A DNA stretch of 64,000 nucleotides, taken from Flavobacterium caseinilyticum. Lineage in GTDB: Bacteria > Bacteroidota > Bacteroidia > Flavobacteriales > Flavobacteriaceae. The stretch lies in NCBI RefSeq assembly GCF_004349085.1, contig NZ_SMFM01000002.1, positions 1-64,000 of the forward strand. The letters are read 5' to 3'. Shown here piece after piece: positions 18,123 to 27,194 of this stretch. The notes under the pieces were generated by a model. That model did no database searches, had not been told where the DNA came from, and saw nothing but the letters and a program-made list of their open reading frames with translations. A program made the translations under genes and the position numbers. How positions within the stretch are numbered: the first letter of the stretch is position 1; every line of letters starts with the position of its first letter.

Positions 18123-19379
18123 ATGTTATTCGAAGAATTATCACTTTCAAAAAGTATACAAAAAGCCGTATTTGAACAAGGCTACCTTAACCCAACTCCT
18201 ATTCAAGAACAATCTATTCCACTAGTATTAGCCGGACGAGATTTAATAGGATGTGCACAAACGGGAACGGGAAAAACAGGCGCATTTGCAATACCAATTA
18301 TACATCAGTTACACCGAATTGTAGGTTCATCCAAAAAAGCCAAAGTAATTCGGTCTCTAATCGTAACTCCAACGCGAGAATTAGCCGTTCAAATAGGCCA
18401 AAGTTTCGACACGTACGCAAAATATACGAATCTGACACAACTTACCATTTTTGGTGGAGTTTCACAAAATCCTCAAGTTGACGCCTTAAAAAACGGTATC
18501 GATATTTTGATTGCAACACCAGGAAGACTTCTTGATCTACACAAACAAGGTTTTATTGATTTGGATCATCTGCACACATTAGTCCTTGACGAGGCAGATC
18601 AAATGTTGGACATGGGATTTGTAAATGATGTCAAAAAAATTGTAAAGCTTACGCCAAAAAACCGACAAACATTATTTTTCTCTGCAACAATGCCAATTGC
18701 CATCAGAGAATTAGCCGAAATGTTTCTGACGGATCCTGCTACAGTTACCGTTTCACCTGTCTCTTCAACTGCTGAAAACGTAGAACAGCGCGTTTATTTC
18801 GTTGAAAAAGGCGAAAAAAGAAACTTATTATACCATTTAATTAAAGAGGAAAATTTGACCGATGTATTGGTTTTTTCCAGAACCAAACACGGTGCCGATA
18901 ATGTTGTCAAGGCATTACGAAAAAACAATATCGCTGCAGAAGCCATTCATGGTGACAAATCACAAAATGCAAGACAACGCGTTCTGGATGCTTTCAAAAA
19001 CAAGGAAGTCGGCATTTTAGTGGCAACTGATATTGCAGCGAGAGGAATTGATATCGATCAATTACCGTTTGTAATTAATTTTGATTTACCTAATATTCCT
19101 GAAACTTACGTACATAGAATTGGTAGAACCGGTCGTGCCGGAAACGGTGGAATTGCTATTTCATTTTGCAGTAAAGACGAGCACACCTACTGGAAAGACA
19201 TACAAAAACTGATAAAAGTTGATGTTAAAACAGTAAATGATCATCCGTATCATTGGCACTCAGGCAGTCCTGAGTCGGCACCTGCATCCGCGGCACAAAA
19301 GAACTCTAACAGAAGTGGTGGAGCTCACAAATCGAGAAAATCAGAAGCATCAAAACAAAACAAAAAACGTTGGTATTAA
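18123..19379 (+). CDS. DEAD-box RNA helicase, RhlE-like
   Basis: This 418-residue ATP-dependent RNA helicase has all standard motifs: the Q motif (FEQGYLNPTPIQEQSIP), AQTGTGKT, PTRELA, TPGRLLDL, DEAD, SAT, then VATDIAARGIDIDQ and HRIGRTGR in the second RecA domain. A short basic, Ser/Asn/Lys-rich tail (about 375-418) follows, typical of the RhlE group that works in ribosome assembly, RNA decay and cold adaptation. It is a single-gene unit with a promoter box and hairpin terminator. Confidence 0.95.
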   Translation: MLFEELSLSKSIQKAVFEQGYLNPTPIQEQSIPLVLAGRDLIGCAQTGTGKTGAFAIPIIHQLHRIVGSSKKAKVIRSLIVTPTRELAVQIGQSFDTYAKYTNLTQLTIFGGVSQNPQVDALKNGIDILIATPGRLLDLHKQGFIDLDHLHTLVLDEADQMLDMGFVNDVKKIVKLTPKNRQTLFFSATMPIAIRELAEMFLTDPATVTVSPVSSTAENVEQRVYFVEKGEKRNLLYHLIKEENLTDVLVFSRTKHGADNVVKALRKNNIAAEAIHGDKSQNARQRVLDAFKNKEVGILVATDIAARGIDIDQLPFVINFDLPNIPETYVHRIGRTGRAGNGGIAISFCSKDEHTYWKDIQKLIKVDVKTVNDHPYHWHSGSPESAPASAAQKNSNRSGGAHKSRKSEASKQNKKRWY

Positions 19380-19410
19380 TAAACCATACAAGTAAATTAT
19401 TTCCACTGTA

Positions 19411-19448
19411 AGAAATCCCTTTTTAACTTTAGTTAAATAGGGATTTTA
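19411..19448 (+). terminator. Hairpin terminator after the helicase gene
   Basis: Two 16-base arms (19413-19428 and 19431-19446) pair with one mismatch, and the right arm ends in a short T run. Confidence 0.75.
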
Positions 19449-19488
19449 TCGTTAATAACCTTATTTTCAACGTTTTACGTTTTAATTA

Positions 19489-19521
19489 TTGTTTTTAAAG
19501 CAAATAAATTCATTAAATTTG
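19489..19521 (+). promoter_or_regulatory. hsp20 promoter
   Basis: TTG (19489-19491), 22 bases, then TAAATTTG (19514-19521), a vegetative Bacteroidota promoter 35 bases before the hsp20 ATG. I see no CIRCE-like heat-shock operator. Confidence 0.65.
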
Positions 19522-19555
19522 GTTTAACTTATTTAAATATTTAAAACCTAAAACT

Positions 19556-20008
19556 ATGGAAACGTTAATTAAAAGAAACGGCTCAGTGCCCTTGGTAACA
19601 ACATTTTTTGATGATTTTATGTCAAGAGATTTATTTGACTGGAATGATAAAAATTTCACTGCCATTGGCAGTAATTTACCGTCGGTAAATTTAAAAGAAA
19701 CCGATAAAAAATTGCAAGTGGAATTAGCCGCTCCGGGAATGAAAAAAGAAGATTTCAAAGTTGAAATTGACAATAATATGTTGATGATATCTTCAGAGAA
19801 AAAAGAAGAAAAGGAAGAAACGAGAAAAAAAGATAATTACGTTAGAAAAGAATTTAATTATCAATCTTTTTGCCGAACTTTTGCTTTACCTGAATATATT
19901 GATGAAAGTAAAGTTGAAGCCACTTATAAAGATGGAATTTTGCACATCGAAATTGCTAAAAAAGAAAATATTCAGAAAAAAGCAAATAAAACCATAGCCA
20001 TAAAATAA
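19556..20008 (+). CDS. Hsp20 / alpha-crystallin small heat-shock protein
   Basis: This 150-residue chaperone holds unfolding proteins without ATP. The alpha-crystallin domain (about 42-140) starts at PSVNLKETDKKLQVELAAPG, continues through KKEDFKVEIDNNMLMISSEK, a Lys/Glu-rich loop, and FCRTFALPEYIDESKVEATY, and ends GILHIEIAKKE. The C-terminal tail (KANKTIAIK) contains the I-x-I motif (IAI) used for oligomer assembly. It has its own promoter and a long hairpin downstream. Confidence 0.95.
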   Translation: METLIKRNGSVPLVTTFFDDFMSRDLFDWNDKNFTAIGSNLPSVNLKETDKKLQVELAAPGMKKEDFKVEIDNNMLMISSEKKEEKEETRKKDNYVRKEFNYQSFCRTFALPEYIDESKVEATYKDGILHIEIAKKENIQKKANKTIAIK

Positions 20009-20030
20009 ATTATTCAATCAAATAATTTCT

Positions 20031-20086
20031 TAAAATCGTTAAATCATTGAAATAAGCACTTTATTTTGATGATTTAACGATTTTAA
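20031..20086. terminator. Long bidirectional hairpin between hsp20 and the hybrid kinase
   Basis: The arms 20032-20047 and 20069-20084 are perfect 16-bp reverse complements. The inner bases can pair further (AAATAA with TTATTT), giving one long hairpin with A and T ends. Confidence 0.8.
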
Positions 20087-20131
20087 TTACAAATTGTTAA
20101 ATAAGATTTACATAATAAGGAAAGCTTTACT

Positions 20132-22324
20132 TTAATTTTTTGATATCAAAATATTAATTATTTCAAATAATTTGATTGAATCAAAAGGTTTTATTATGAT
20201 ATCATTGATGCCGGCGGAAAGAGCTTCTTCGGTTATTTCTGCTTTGTCAAATGCCGTTAATGCTACAATTGGTATATCGATACCTTTTAAACGAATTTTT
20301 CTTGTCGTTTCAAAACCATTGATTAAAGGCATATTAATATCCATCAGTATGACATCGAAATTCTCCTTTTCCAATATTTCCAGGGCTGCATATCCATTGT
20401 CAACAACACTGCATTTATAGTTATTCTTTTCTATCGTTTTTCTGGTAATAATTTGATTTATATGGTTGTCCTCAACTACCAAAACATTGATTGGTTGCGT
20501 TGAAGTCATGTCCACTTGAATATTATTGATTATCTCATTTGTTTTTTCTGTATTAAATTCAAATCCAATAACAAATTTCAACAGTGTTCCTTTACCGATC
20601 GCACTATCAATTGTAATCTCACTTTTAAATTGCCCTAACAACTGCTTGACAATTGAAAGTCCAAGTCCAGTTCCCTGATAATCGGTTTCCTTTCTTCCAA
20701 CTTGCACAAATTTTTCAAAAATCTTTTCCTGATCAGCAGCTGCAATACCTATTCCGTTATCTTGGATTTGAAATTCGATGAAATTAGTTCTGCAGTCAAC
20801 TTTTGCTAATAAAATCCTGATCTGTACTTCCCCATTTTTAGTGAATTTCAAAGCATTACTGACTAGATTCATAATGATTTGCGATAATCGTAGCTTGTCC
20901 CCTATTAAATACTCTGGGATATCAGGATCAATAGTAACTCTCAATATGTTATTATTGGATTTAGCCATAAATATTAAAGAATTCTTGATCATGTTAATTT
21001 CGTCAGAGATATTGAACGTTAAATTTTCAAGCACCAGTCTGTTGTCTTCAATTTTATTTATTTGGAGAATATCATTCACCAGTGATAGTAAATATTTAGC
21101 CGAGAACTTAAGAGAGTTCATGTAAGGACTTCCGGCTAATTCTTTGTGCTCATCAAGCAACATATTTGTTATTCCTATCACACCGTATAACGGAGTCCTT
21201 AGCTCATGACTAATCGTTGAGACAAATTGTGATTTTACAATAGAAGCTTCTTCCGCTTTTTCTTTTGCAATTATTAATTCTTTATTCGTTTGTGAAAGCT
21301 CGGCATTTGCTTTTTTCTTAAAATTATTGTTTTTGAATAAAGTGTAAAGGAGTAACAATAAAATGACAAAAACAACCCCAAATAGCATCACAATAATTCT
21401 TGATTTTCTAAGACTTTGCAGTTGTACTTCTTTTTCAGTTTCGATTCTGTCTATTTGTCTTTTATATTCGTCTAATTCTAAATTTATTCCCGCTACATTC
21501 GCTTTTTTAAGTTTTTCCTTATTGTAAAGTTCCTCTGTAATTATATTGTAGCGCAATAAATTCTCATAAGCATTTTTATGATCGCCCTTTTTCGATAAAA
21601 ATTTCGAATATTCGAGGTGTGAAAAGGATAAATCTGATTTTTCATTTTCTCCTTTTCCAGATTGTATCGCATTTAAAAATGAAGATGTGGCAAGTTTATG
21701 GTTCCCTTTATAACTGTGGTACATACCATTTAGCATGTTAACAGCAGTAATAGTTGTTTCATCTCCATATTTTTTGTTATACTTATTGATGAATTTCAAA
21801 CTTGGATAACCCTTTTCAAAATTTCCAATGTCAAAGTATGCCCATGCGATATTAAGGTTAGTAACAAAAGTCTGGCTCGTATCACCAAGTTTCTGACTGT
21901 ACTGGAGTGAATTTTCATAAAATTGGATACCTCTTGCATATTGTTTTTTCTCAAAGCAATAGATATTTCCTAAATTGTTATTTATTTTTTTTTTTAACGT
22001 ATCATTCGCAGCCTTCTTGGCATAGGACAGGCTTTTATTGTAGAAAAATATTGCTTTCTCAAATTCTGCCATCTCAGCATAATTTGCAGCAATTGTTATA
22101 TAAGAAGTGGCAACCGCGTTTAAATCATTCGCGTCTATCGCGGAGCGTAGCGCTACTTTAGAGATCCCTAAAGATTTTTCAAAATTAGCAGATTTTAAGT
22201 AGACAGTGGCATTGTCAGTTAATTTCGCAATTTCTTTTTTAGAAGATATTTTTGGTTGGGCAATTGAATTGTTAAAGGAATTCAAAAGAAACAATAGTAA
22301 TACAACAGTACGTATCTGATACAT
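20132..22324 (-). CDS. TPR-containing hybrid histidine kinase
   Basis: This 730-residue inner-membrane sensor has a signal peptide (1-22), tetratricopeptide repeats in the periplasm (about 30-290), a membrane helix (about 309-331), and a coiled linker. HisKA has phospho-acceptor H373 in ISHELRTP, and HATPase_c has N490 and DNGIGI (522-527) with GTGLGLSIV. The C-terminal receiver (about 612-728) has phospho-acceptor D662 in LMDINMP and Lys712. Signals are probably sensed through the TPR part. The receiver ends the protein; no DNA-binding domain or adjacent response regulator is present, so the output partner is elsewhere. Function not predictable. Confidence 0.94.
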   Translation of the reverse strand: MYQIRTVVLLLFLLNSFNNSIAQPKISSKKEIAKLTDNATVYLKSANFEKSLGISKVALRSAIDANDLNAVATSYITIAANYAEMAEFEKAIFFYNKSLSYAKKAANDTLKKKINNNLGNIYCFEKKQYARGIQFYENSLQYSQKLGDTSQTFVTNLNIAWAYFDIGNFEKGYPSLKFINKYNKKYGDETTITAVNMLNGMYHSYKGNHKLATSSFLNAIQSGKGENEKSDLSFSHLEYSKFLSKKGDHKNAYENLLRYNIITEELYNKEKLKKANVAGINLELDEYKRQIDRIETEKEVQLQSLRKSRIIVMLFGVVFVILLLLLYTLFKNNNFKKKANAELSQTNKELIIAKEKAEEASIVKSQFVSTISHELRTPLYGVIGITNMLLDEHKELAGSPYMNSLKFSAKYLLSLVNDILQINKIEDNRLVLENLTFNISDEINMIKNSLIFMAKSNNNILRVTIDPDIPEYLIGDKLRLSQIIMNLVSNALKFTKNGEVQIRILLAKVDCRTNFIEFQIQDNGIGIAAADQEKIFEKFVQVGRKETDYQGTGLGLSIVKQLLGQFKSEITIDSAIGKGTLLKFVIGFEFNTEKTNEIINNIQVDMTSTQPINVLVVEDNHINQIITRKTIEKNNYKCSVVDNGYAALEILEKENFDVILMDINMPLINGFETTRKIRLKGIDIPIVALTAFDKAEITEEALSAGINDIIIKPFDSIKLFEIINILISKN

Positions 22325-22340
22325 AAATAATTGAATTTAT

Positions 22341-22348
22341 CAAATATA
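22341..22348 (-). promoter_or_regulatory. -7 box of the hybrid kinase gene
   Basis: The minus strand reads TATATTTG, matching TAnnTTTG, 16 bases before the ATG. No -33 TTG is clear. Confidence 0.45.
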
Positions 22349-22474
22349 CATTTTATTAATAAAATAAAGATAATGATTACATATAATCTGTTAAAGATCA
22401 ATAAAATAAATTGCATTCTTGAATTTTAGAAGATATGAACTTTCAATTGGAAAACTAATGATTTTAAAAAAATA

Positions 22475-22510
22475 GAAAAAAAAACCTGTTCAAATGATTG
22501 AACAGGTTAT
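22475..22510 (-). terminator. Terminator of the dicarboxylate symporter gene
   Basis: AACCTGTTCAA pairs with TTGAACAGGTT around ATGA, and the minus-strand copy ends in a long T run. Confidence 0.9.
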
Positions 22511-22545
22511 TTCTTTTATTTAAAAGATGAATTTAAAACTTTTAT

Positions 22546-23832
22546 CTACTCTGAAACTGCAATTTCATTATCATTCTCAGCATTTTCTTCCCATTGCCCA
22601 ACTACTGATGTAGCCAATGCATTTCCAAGCACGTTAGTTGCACTACGAAACATGTCACAAAAATGATCGATTGGAAGAATCAAAGCAATTCCCTCAATTG
22701 GGATATCAAACATACCACAGGTCGCTGCTACTACAACCAAACTTGCTCTTGGGACACCCGCAATTCCTTTACTGGTCAACATTAAAACTAAAAGCATAGT
22801 CAGTTGTGTTCCAATATCCAAATCGATTCCGTACGCTTGCGCAATGAAAATACTGGCAAAAGTCATATACATCATGCTTCCATCCAAATTGAAAGAATAT
22901 CCAAGCGGCAACATAAAAGAAACTATTCTGTCTTTTACTCCAAAACGTTCCAATTCTTCTGTTAATTTTGGAAAAACAGCTTCACTACTTGTTGTCCCAA
23001 AAGCAATAATTAACGGGCTTACAATTCTTTTTAGTAAAACGGTCATTCTGCTTTTTAAAAAAATATAACCCACAACAATCAATACTACCCAAAGCGACGA
23101 AATTCCAATTAAGAAAGAACCAAAAAACTTAAAATATGTAATTGCCAGTTCCTGAAAATCTCTTACGGCAAATACGCCCGCAATAGCTCCAAAAACTCCT
23201 ATTGGTGCAAACTTCATTACATAATTTACCATTTTAAGAACAATGTGAGACGTTTTGTCTAAAGCATTTATCACTGGTTTCACATAATCACCCAGTGCGG
23301 CTGCGGCCAAACCAAAGAAAATGGAAAAAATTACAATTTGCAAAATCTCATTGGTTGCCATTGCTTCAAAAATACTTTTTGGTACAATATGCTCTATAAA
23401 ATTTTCAAAAGATATATTTTGTGTTTTTGCAGTAACCTCGGAAACTGAACCCAGATCAACATTTGATAAATTAAGCCCTACTCCCGGTTCCAATATGTTT
23501 ACCCAAAACATTCCTATTAATAATGATATGAATGAAGCTGTAAAAAACCAGCCCATCGCCTTACCACCAATTCTACCTACTGCTTGTATATCTCCGAGTT
23601 TGGCAATTCCCACGACTAATGTTGTAAAAACTAAAGGAGAGATGATCATCTGCACCAATCGAATAAAGATAGTTGCAAGTATCTTAATTTTTGAACTGAA
23701 GTTTTGTGCAGCTTCAGGAGAGATTGAATTATGAATTATAATACCCAAAATGGCACCTAGTACCATCGCAATTAGTATCTGTCCTGTTAATCCTGAAAAA
23801 AAAGATGGTTTGGTGGTTGTTCTGTTATTCAT
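22546..23832 (-). CDS. Dicarboxylate/amino acid:cation symporter (DAACS family)
   Basis: This 428-residue inner-membrane carrier has about eight helices plus two re-entrant loops. Family motifs are the HP1 loop FGTTSSEAVFPKLTEELERFG, the NLDGSMMYM motif in TM7, SKGIAGVPRASLVVVAA (HP2), and LPIDHFCDMFRSATNVLGN in TM8. The Arg in TM8 (FRSATNV) sits where GltPh-type transporters set substrate specificity. Members take up glutamate, aspartate, or C4-dicarboxylates with protons or sodium. The exact substrate is not readable. It is a single gene with a strong terminator. Confidence 0.93.
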   Translation of the reverse strand: MNNRTTTKPSFFSGLTGQILIAMVLGAILGIIIHNSISPEAAQNFSSKIKILATIFIRLVQMIISPLVFTTLVVGIAKLGDIQAVGRIGGKAMGWFFTASFISLLIGMFWVNILEPGVGLNLSNVDLGSVSEVTAKTQNISFENFIEHIVPKSIFEAMATNEILQIVIFSIFFGLAAAALGDYVKPVINALDKTSHIVLKMVNYVMKFAPIGVFGAIAGVFAVRDFQELAITYFKFFGSFLIGISSLWVVLIVVGYIFLKSRMTVLLKRIVSPLIIAFGTTSSEAVFPKLTEELERFGVKDRIVSFMLPLGYSFNLDGSMMYMTFASIFIAQAYGIDLDIGTQLTMLLVLMLTSKGIAGVPRASLVVVAATCGMFDIPIEGIALILPIDHFCDMFRSATNVLGNALATSVVGQWEENAENDNEIAVSE

Positions 23833-23944
23833 TAAGTTGATTGTTTATTTTAGTCTTACTTTTTATTGTGTAAAATTTCGTTTCTTACTTTTTGTTTAAA
23901 AAGAAACAATGTGGTGCAACAAGTGATAGCTACAAAAATTAGTT

Positions 23945-25003
23945 CTAATATATTTTGTTTATCAGATAAAAGTCGGCAATAACAATCGCAGCCATGGCTT
24001 CAACAATTGGAACTGCACGCGGCACTACACATGGGTCATGGCGTCCTTTTCCTGTCATTTCTGTAATGTTACCTTCATTATCTAATGACTCTTGTTTTTG
24101 CATAATAGTCGCAACCGGTTTGAATGCAACTCGGAAATAGATGTCCATCCCGTTGCTAATTCCACCTTGTATTCCCCCTGATAAATTGGTTTTCGTAGTT
24201 CCGTCAGAGTTGTATAAATCATTGTGTTCGCTTCCTTTCATCTTTGCTCCACAAAAACCGCTACCAAATTCAAAACCTTTTACCGCATTTATAGAAAGCA
24301 TTGCTTTTCCCAATTCCGCATGAAGTTTGTCAAAGACAGGTTCTCCTAAACCTATTGGAACATTTTGAATCACACAGGTCACTGTTCCTCCCACAGTGTC
24401 TCCCTCTTTACGAATGGTTCGTATGTATTCCTCCATGATTACTGCTGATTCTTCATCAGGACAGCGAACCGGATTATTCTCTGTTTTTGAAAAATCCAAA
24501 TCTTGGTATGGTTTTTCTAAAAAAATGGGTCCAACAGAAGAAACATAAGCATTGATTTTAATTTGAGGCAACATTTGTTTAGCAACAGCTCCAGCCACTA
24601 CTCTGCTGGCCGTTTCACGGGCTGAACTGCGTCCGCCTCCGCGATAATCACGAACACCATATTTTTTTTCATAAACATAATCGGCATGACTGGGTCTGTA
24701 GTTATCTTTTATATGAGAGTAATCGTCTGATTTTTGGTTAGTGTTGGGAATTATAAAACCGATTGGTGTTCCTGTTGTTTTACCTTCAAAAATCCCTGAC
24801 AGGAATTGAACAGCGTCCGGTTCTTTGCGTTGGGTAACTATAGCGGATTGACCGGGCTTTCTGCGAGACATTTCAAATTGGATTGCATCTAAATCTATTG
24901 TGATTCCAGGAGGACAACCGTCTATTATTCCGCCTAAAGCGTCACCGTGAGATTCTCCAAAAGTTGTTATCCTAAATAGTGTTCCGTAGCTATTTCCCGC
25001 CAT
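23945..25003 (-). CDS. aroC: Chorismate synthase
   Basis: AroC makes chorismate from EPSP with reduced FMN, the last shikimate-pathway step. I start it at [20 protein letters not shown] (25001-25003), giving 352 residues, as usual. The frame is open further upstream, but the promoter lies in that part. The three signature regions are visible: [18 protein letters not shown], the [21 protein letters not shown] stretch, and [20 protein letters not shown] near the end. No other aro gene is adjacent. Confidence 0.97.
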   Translation of the reverse strand: MAGNSYGTLFRITTFGESHGDALGGIIDGCPPGITIDLDAIQFEMSRRKPGQSAIVTQRKEPDAVQFLSGIFEGKTTGTPIGFIIPNTNQKSDDYSHIKDNYRPSHADYVYEKKYGVRDYRGGGRSSARETASRVVAGAVAKQMLPQIKINAYVSSVGPIFLEKPYQDLDFSKTENNPVRCPDEESAVIMEEYIRTIRKEGDTVGGTVTCVIQNVPIGLGEPVFDKLHAELGKAMLSINAVKGFEFGSGFCGAKMKGSEHNDLYNSDGTTKTNLSGGIQGGISNGMDIYFRVAFKPVATIMQKQESLDNEGNITEMTGKGRHDPCVVPRAVPIVEAMAAIVIADFYLINKIY

Positions 25004-25019
25004 TATAATTAGTTTTGAA

Positions 25020-25048
25020 CAAAAGTACCATTTTAGTTTAAAGTTCAA
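25020..25048 (-). promoter_or_regulatory. aroC promoter
   Basis: On the minus strand TTG (25046-25048), 18 bases, then TACTTTTG (25020-25027). This is a full -33/-7 match, with the RNA start about 10 bases before the aroC ATG. It helps choose the shorter aroC start. Confidence 0.65.
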
Positions 25049-25186
25049 AATTTTAGCGTTTAAAGTTTTAACCAACATTCCACATTTATTGTTATTAAAT
25101 TAATCTACTGTTACATTTCTTAACGTTCTTTTGGATTTTGTTCGATAATATTTCGATTATTTTGGTAAATTTAAAATTCAAACATT

Positions 25187-26026
25187 TTGAAAAAAAGAAA
25201 AGTCGAGTTAGTAGTAATTTCAGATGTACACCTTGGGACTTTTGGCAGCCATGCTAAGGAACTTTATAATTATTTATCTACCATAAAACCAAAGATTTTA
25301 GTTTTAAATGGGGATATTATTGATGTCTGGCAATTTAGAAAATCTTATTTTCCAAAAGCGCATTTAAAAGTCATCCAAAAAGTCGTCAGTTTTGCTTCAA
25401 AGGGAACAAAAGTGTATTACATAACAGGAAATCATGATGAAATGCTGAGAAAGTTTAGCGACATGCATATGGGTAATTTTACACTCGTGGACAAGTTAGT
25501 GTTAGATCTTGATGATAAAAAAGCATGGATTTTTCATGGCGATGTTTTTGATGCATCCGTTCAACATTCTAAATGGATTGCAAAAATGGGCGGCTTTGGT
25601 TATGATTATCTAATTCTCTTAAACCGATTTGTAAATTGGTGTTTGTCGAAAATAGGAAAAGAACCCTACTCTTTTTCTAAGAAAATAAAGGCTAGCGTCA
25701 AAAAAGCCGTGAAGCATATTTCTGATTTTGAAAAAACAGCCACTGAACTAGCTATTGAAAATAAGTATGATTATGTTATATGTGGTCATATTCACGAACC
25801 TAAAATGATTCAGAAGGAAACCAAAAATGGAAACACGCTATATTTAAATTCTGGAGATTGGGTTGAGAATTTAACAGCATTAGAATACAATAAAAAACGC
25901 TGGAAATTATTTCGTTATTCCGAAATGAATTTCGTTGAAGAAGATAATCTTTTTGAAATGGAAGATATTTTAAGCAATCAAATAGTAGCTTCTGTTTTGT
26001 TTTCGAAACAAAATATTTTAATGTAA
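25187..26026 (+). CDS. LpxH-like calcineurin-type phosphoesterase
   Basis: This 279-residue metallophosphoesterase has metal motifs in order: SDVHLG (D13, H15), NGDIIDVW, GNHDE, FHGDVFD, and CGHIHEP. The set resembles UDP-2,3-diacylglucosamine hydrolase (LpxH), a lipid A enzyme, although other bacterial phosphoesterases of this type exist. The only workable start is TTG at 25187, followed at once by KKRKVELVVISDVHLG; the first in-frame ATG is far past the metal motifs. It is divergent from aroC and stands alone. Confidence 0.85.
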   Translation: MKKRKVELVVISDVHLGTFGSHAKELYNYLSTIKPKILVLNGDIIDVWQFRKSYFPKAHLKVIQKVVSFASKGTKVYYITGNHDEMLRKFSDMHMGNFTLVDKLVLDLDDKKAWIFHGDVFDASVQHSKWIAKMGGFGYDYLILLNRFVNWCLSKIGKEPYSFSKKIKASVKKAVKHISDFEKTATELAIENKYDYVICGHIHEPKMIQKETKNGNTLYLNSGDWVENLTALEYNKKRWKLFRYSEMNFVEEDNLFEMEDILSNQIVASVLFSKQNILM

Positions 26027-26115
26027 TTCGCTTGTACTGTTTTCCTACTTTGGTAATACGTAAATTATATAACTTTTAGCTCAAATTTTATAATGGCAAA
26101 TACAGACTTTACCTA

Positions 26116-26123
26116 TATATTTG
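26116..26123 (+). promoter_or_regulatory. -7 box of the small beta-barrel gene
   Basis: TATATTTG matches TAnnTTTG exactly, 19 bases before the ATG. No TTG is seen at the -33 distance. Confidence 0.5.
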
Positions 26124-26142
26124 TGGCAATAAAAACTCAATT

Positions 26143-26646
26143 ATGAAAAAAATTATTTTATCGGCAATAATGTTAATGGGATTAGCATTTACCGCACAAG
26201 CACAAGATATTTCGAAAAATGCTCTAGGACTTCGTTTTGGTGATAGTGGTGGTTTTGGTGCTGAACTTTCTTATCAAAGAGCATTGGGAAGCAACAATAG
26301 ACTTGAACTTGATTTGGGATGGAGAAATAGAAGTAACTTCAACAATAATAACTACGATGACAATGCTATCAAATTAACAGGTTTATACCAATGGGTTTGG
26401 AACATTGATGGTGGTTTCAACTGGTATGCTGGTATTGGTGGTGGTGTTGGAAGCTATGGTTATGAAAATGACAACAGAAAATACAATGACACATTTGCTT
26501 TTGCTGCAGGAGATATCGGTATAGAATACAACTTTGATATTCCATTGTTGATTTCTTTAGATTTTAGACCTGAATTTGGTGGAAGTGGATACTACAAAAA
26601 CAATTATGGTTCTGACGTAGCTTTAGCTTTAAGATATCAATTCTAG
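26143..26646 (+). CDS. Small outer-membrane beta-barrel protein
   Basis: This 167-residue protein has a classical signal peptide (MKKIILSAIMLMGLAFTAQA, cleavage before QDI). The mature part (about 146 residues) alternates polar and hydrophobic residues in short strands separated by Gly/Asn loops: LGLRFGDSGGFGAELSYQR, RLELDLGWRN, GFNWYAGIGGGVGSYGY, SLDFRPEFGG, DVALALRYQF. The final Phe is a typical barrel-assembly signal. This is probably an 8-strand OmpX/OmpA-like barrel. The function is unknown. Confidence 0.85.
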   Translation: MKKIILSAIMLMGLAFTAQAQDISKNALGLRFGDSGGFGAELSYQRALGSNNRLELDLGWRNRSNFNNNNYDDNAIKLTGLYQWVWNIDGGFNWYAGIGGGVGSYGYENDNRKYNDTFAFAAGDIGIEYNFDIPLLISLDFRPEFGGSGYYKNNYGSDVALALRYQF

Positions 26647-26666
26647 TATTATCCAAATAATATATG

Positions 26667-26698
26667 AAAAACGCCACTAGAAATAGTGGCGTTTTTTA
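26667..26698. terminator. Bidirectional terminator after the beta-barrel gene
   Basis: AAAACGCCACTA pairs with TAGTGGCGTTTT around a GAAA tetraloop, with T runs on both strands. It overlaps the stop codon of the convergent PrcB-like gene. Confidence 0.92.
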
Positions 26699-27124
26699 TT
26701 TTATAATAATTTCCTTTTTAGAATTTATCTTAGCTACACAAAAAGGAGTTGTAAAAGCTTGTGATACCATACTTCCTGGTTCAGGATTGGTTTCTTTAAC
26801 GGTGATGACTATATTCTTGTCGGTTTCAACTAAATTGTCAATTCCTATACTGTAACCGCCAGTTGTTTTCTCTCCCATATTCAAAATAATAAAATTAGAC
26901 GCGTAAAAATCCGCTTTATTAATTTTGTTGGTCAGATTCTCATCAATTTGCAGCATTTTAATGTCATTTGGTTCCGAAAGGACTTTAAAAAAACGAATTT
27001 TTGAGCCTCCATTTGTTTGCTGTGTCAAAACTTCATACAATTTATTAGTAGCTGAACTTATTGAAGGTGTATCCCCACAAGCTGCCAAAGTTACAGCAAG
27101 CACTGATAAAATTACTTTTTTCAT
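26696..27124 (-). CDS. PrcB-like lipoprotein
   Basis: This 142-residue protein has a lipoprotein signal (LAVTLAACGD). The C-terminal part matches the PrcB C-terminal fold: NFIILNMGEKTTGGYSIGID, then NIVITVKETNPEPGSMV and TTPFCVAKINSKKEIII. In Treponema, PrcB is a lipoprotein of the dentilisin protease complex. In Bacteroidota, lone PrcB-domain proteins are common and of unknown role, and no protease gene is adjacent here. It is convergent with the beta-barrel gene, and its 3' end lies in the shared terminator. Confidence 0.75.
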   Translation of the reverse strand: MKKVILSVLAVTLAACGDTPSISSATNKLYEVLTQQTNGGSKIRFFKVLSEPNDIKMLQIDENLTNKINKADFYASNFIILNMGEKTTGGYSIGIDNLVETDKNIVITVKETNPEPGSMVSQAFTTPFCVAKINSKKEIIIK

Positions 27125-27194
27125 TTTTTTGTTTTTTAATTAAATGGAATTGTTTCGCAAACTCATTCTCACTTCAATTTAGAAATTCAAGAAT

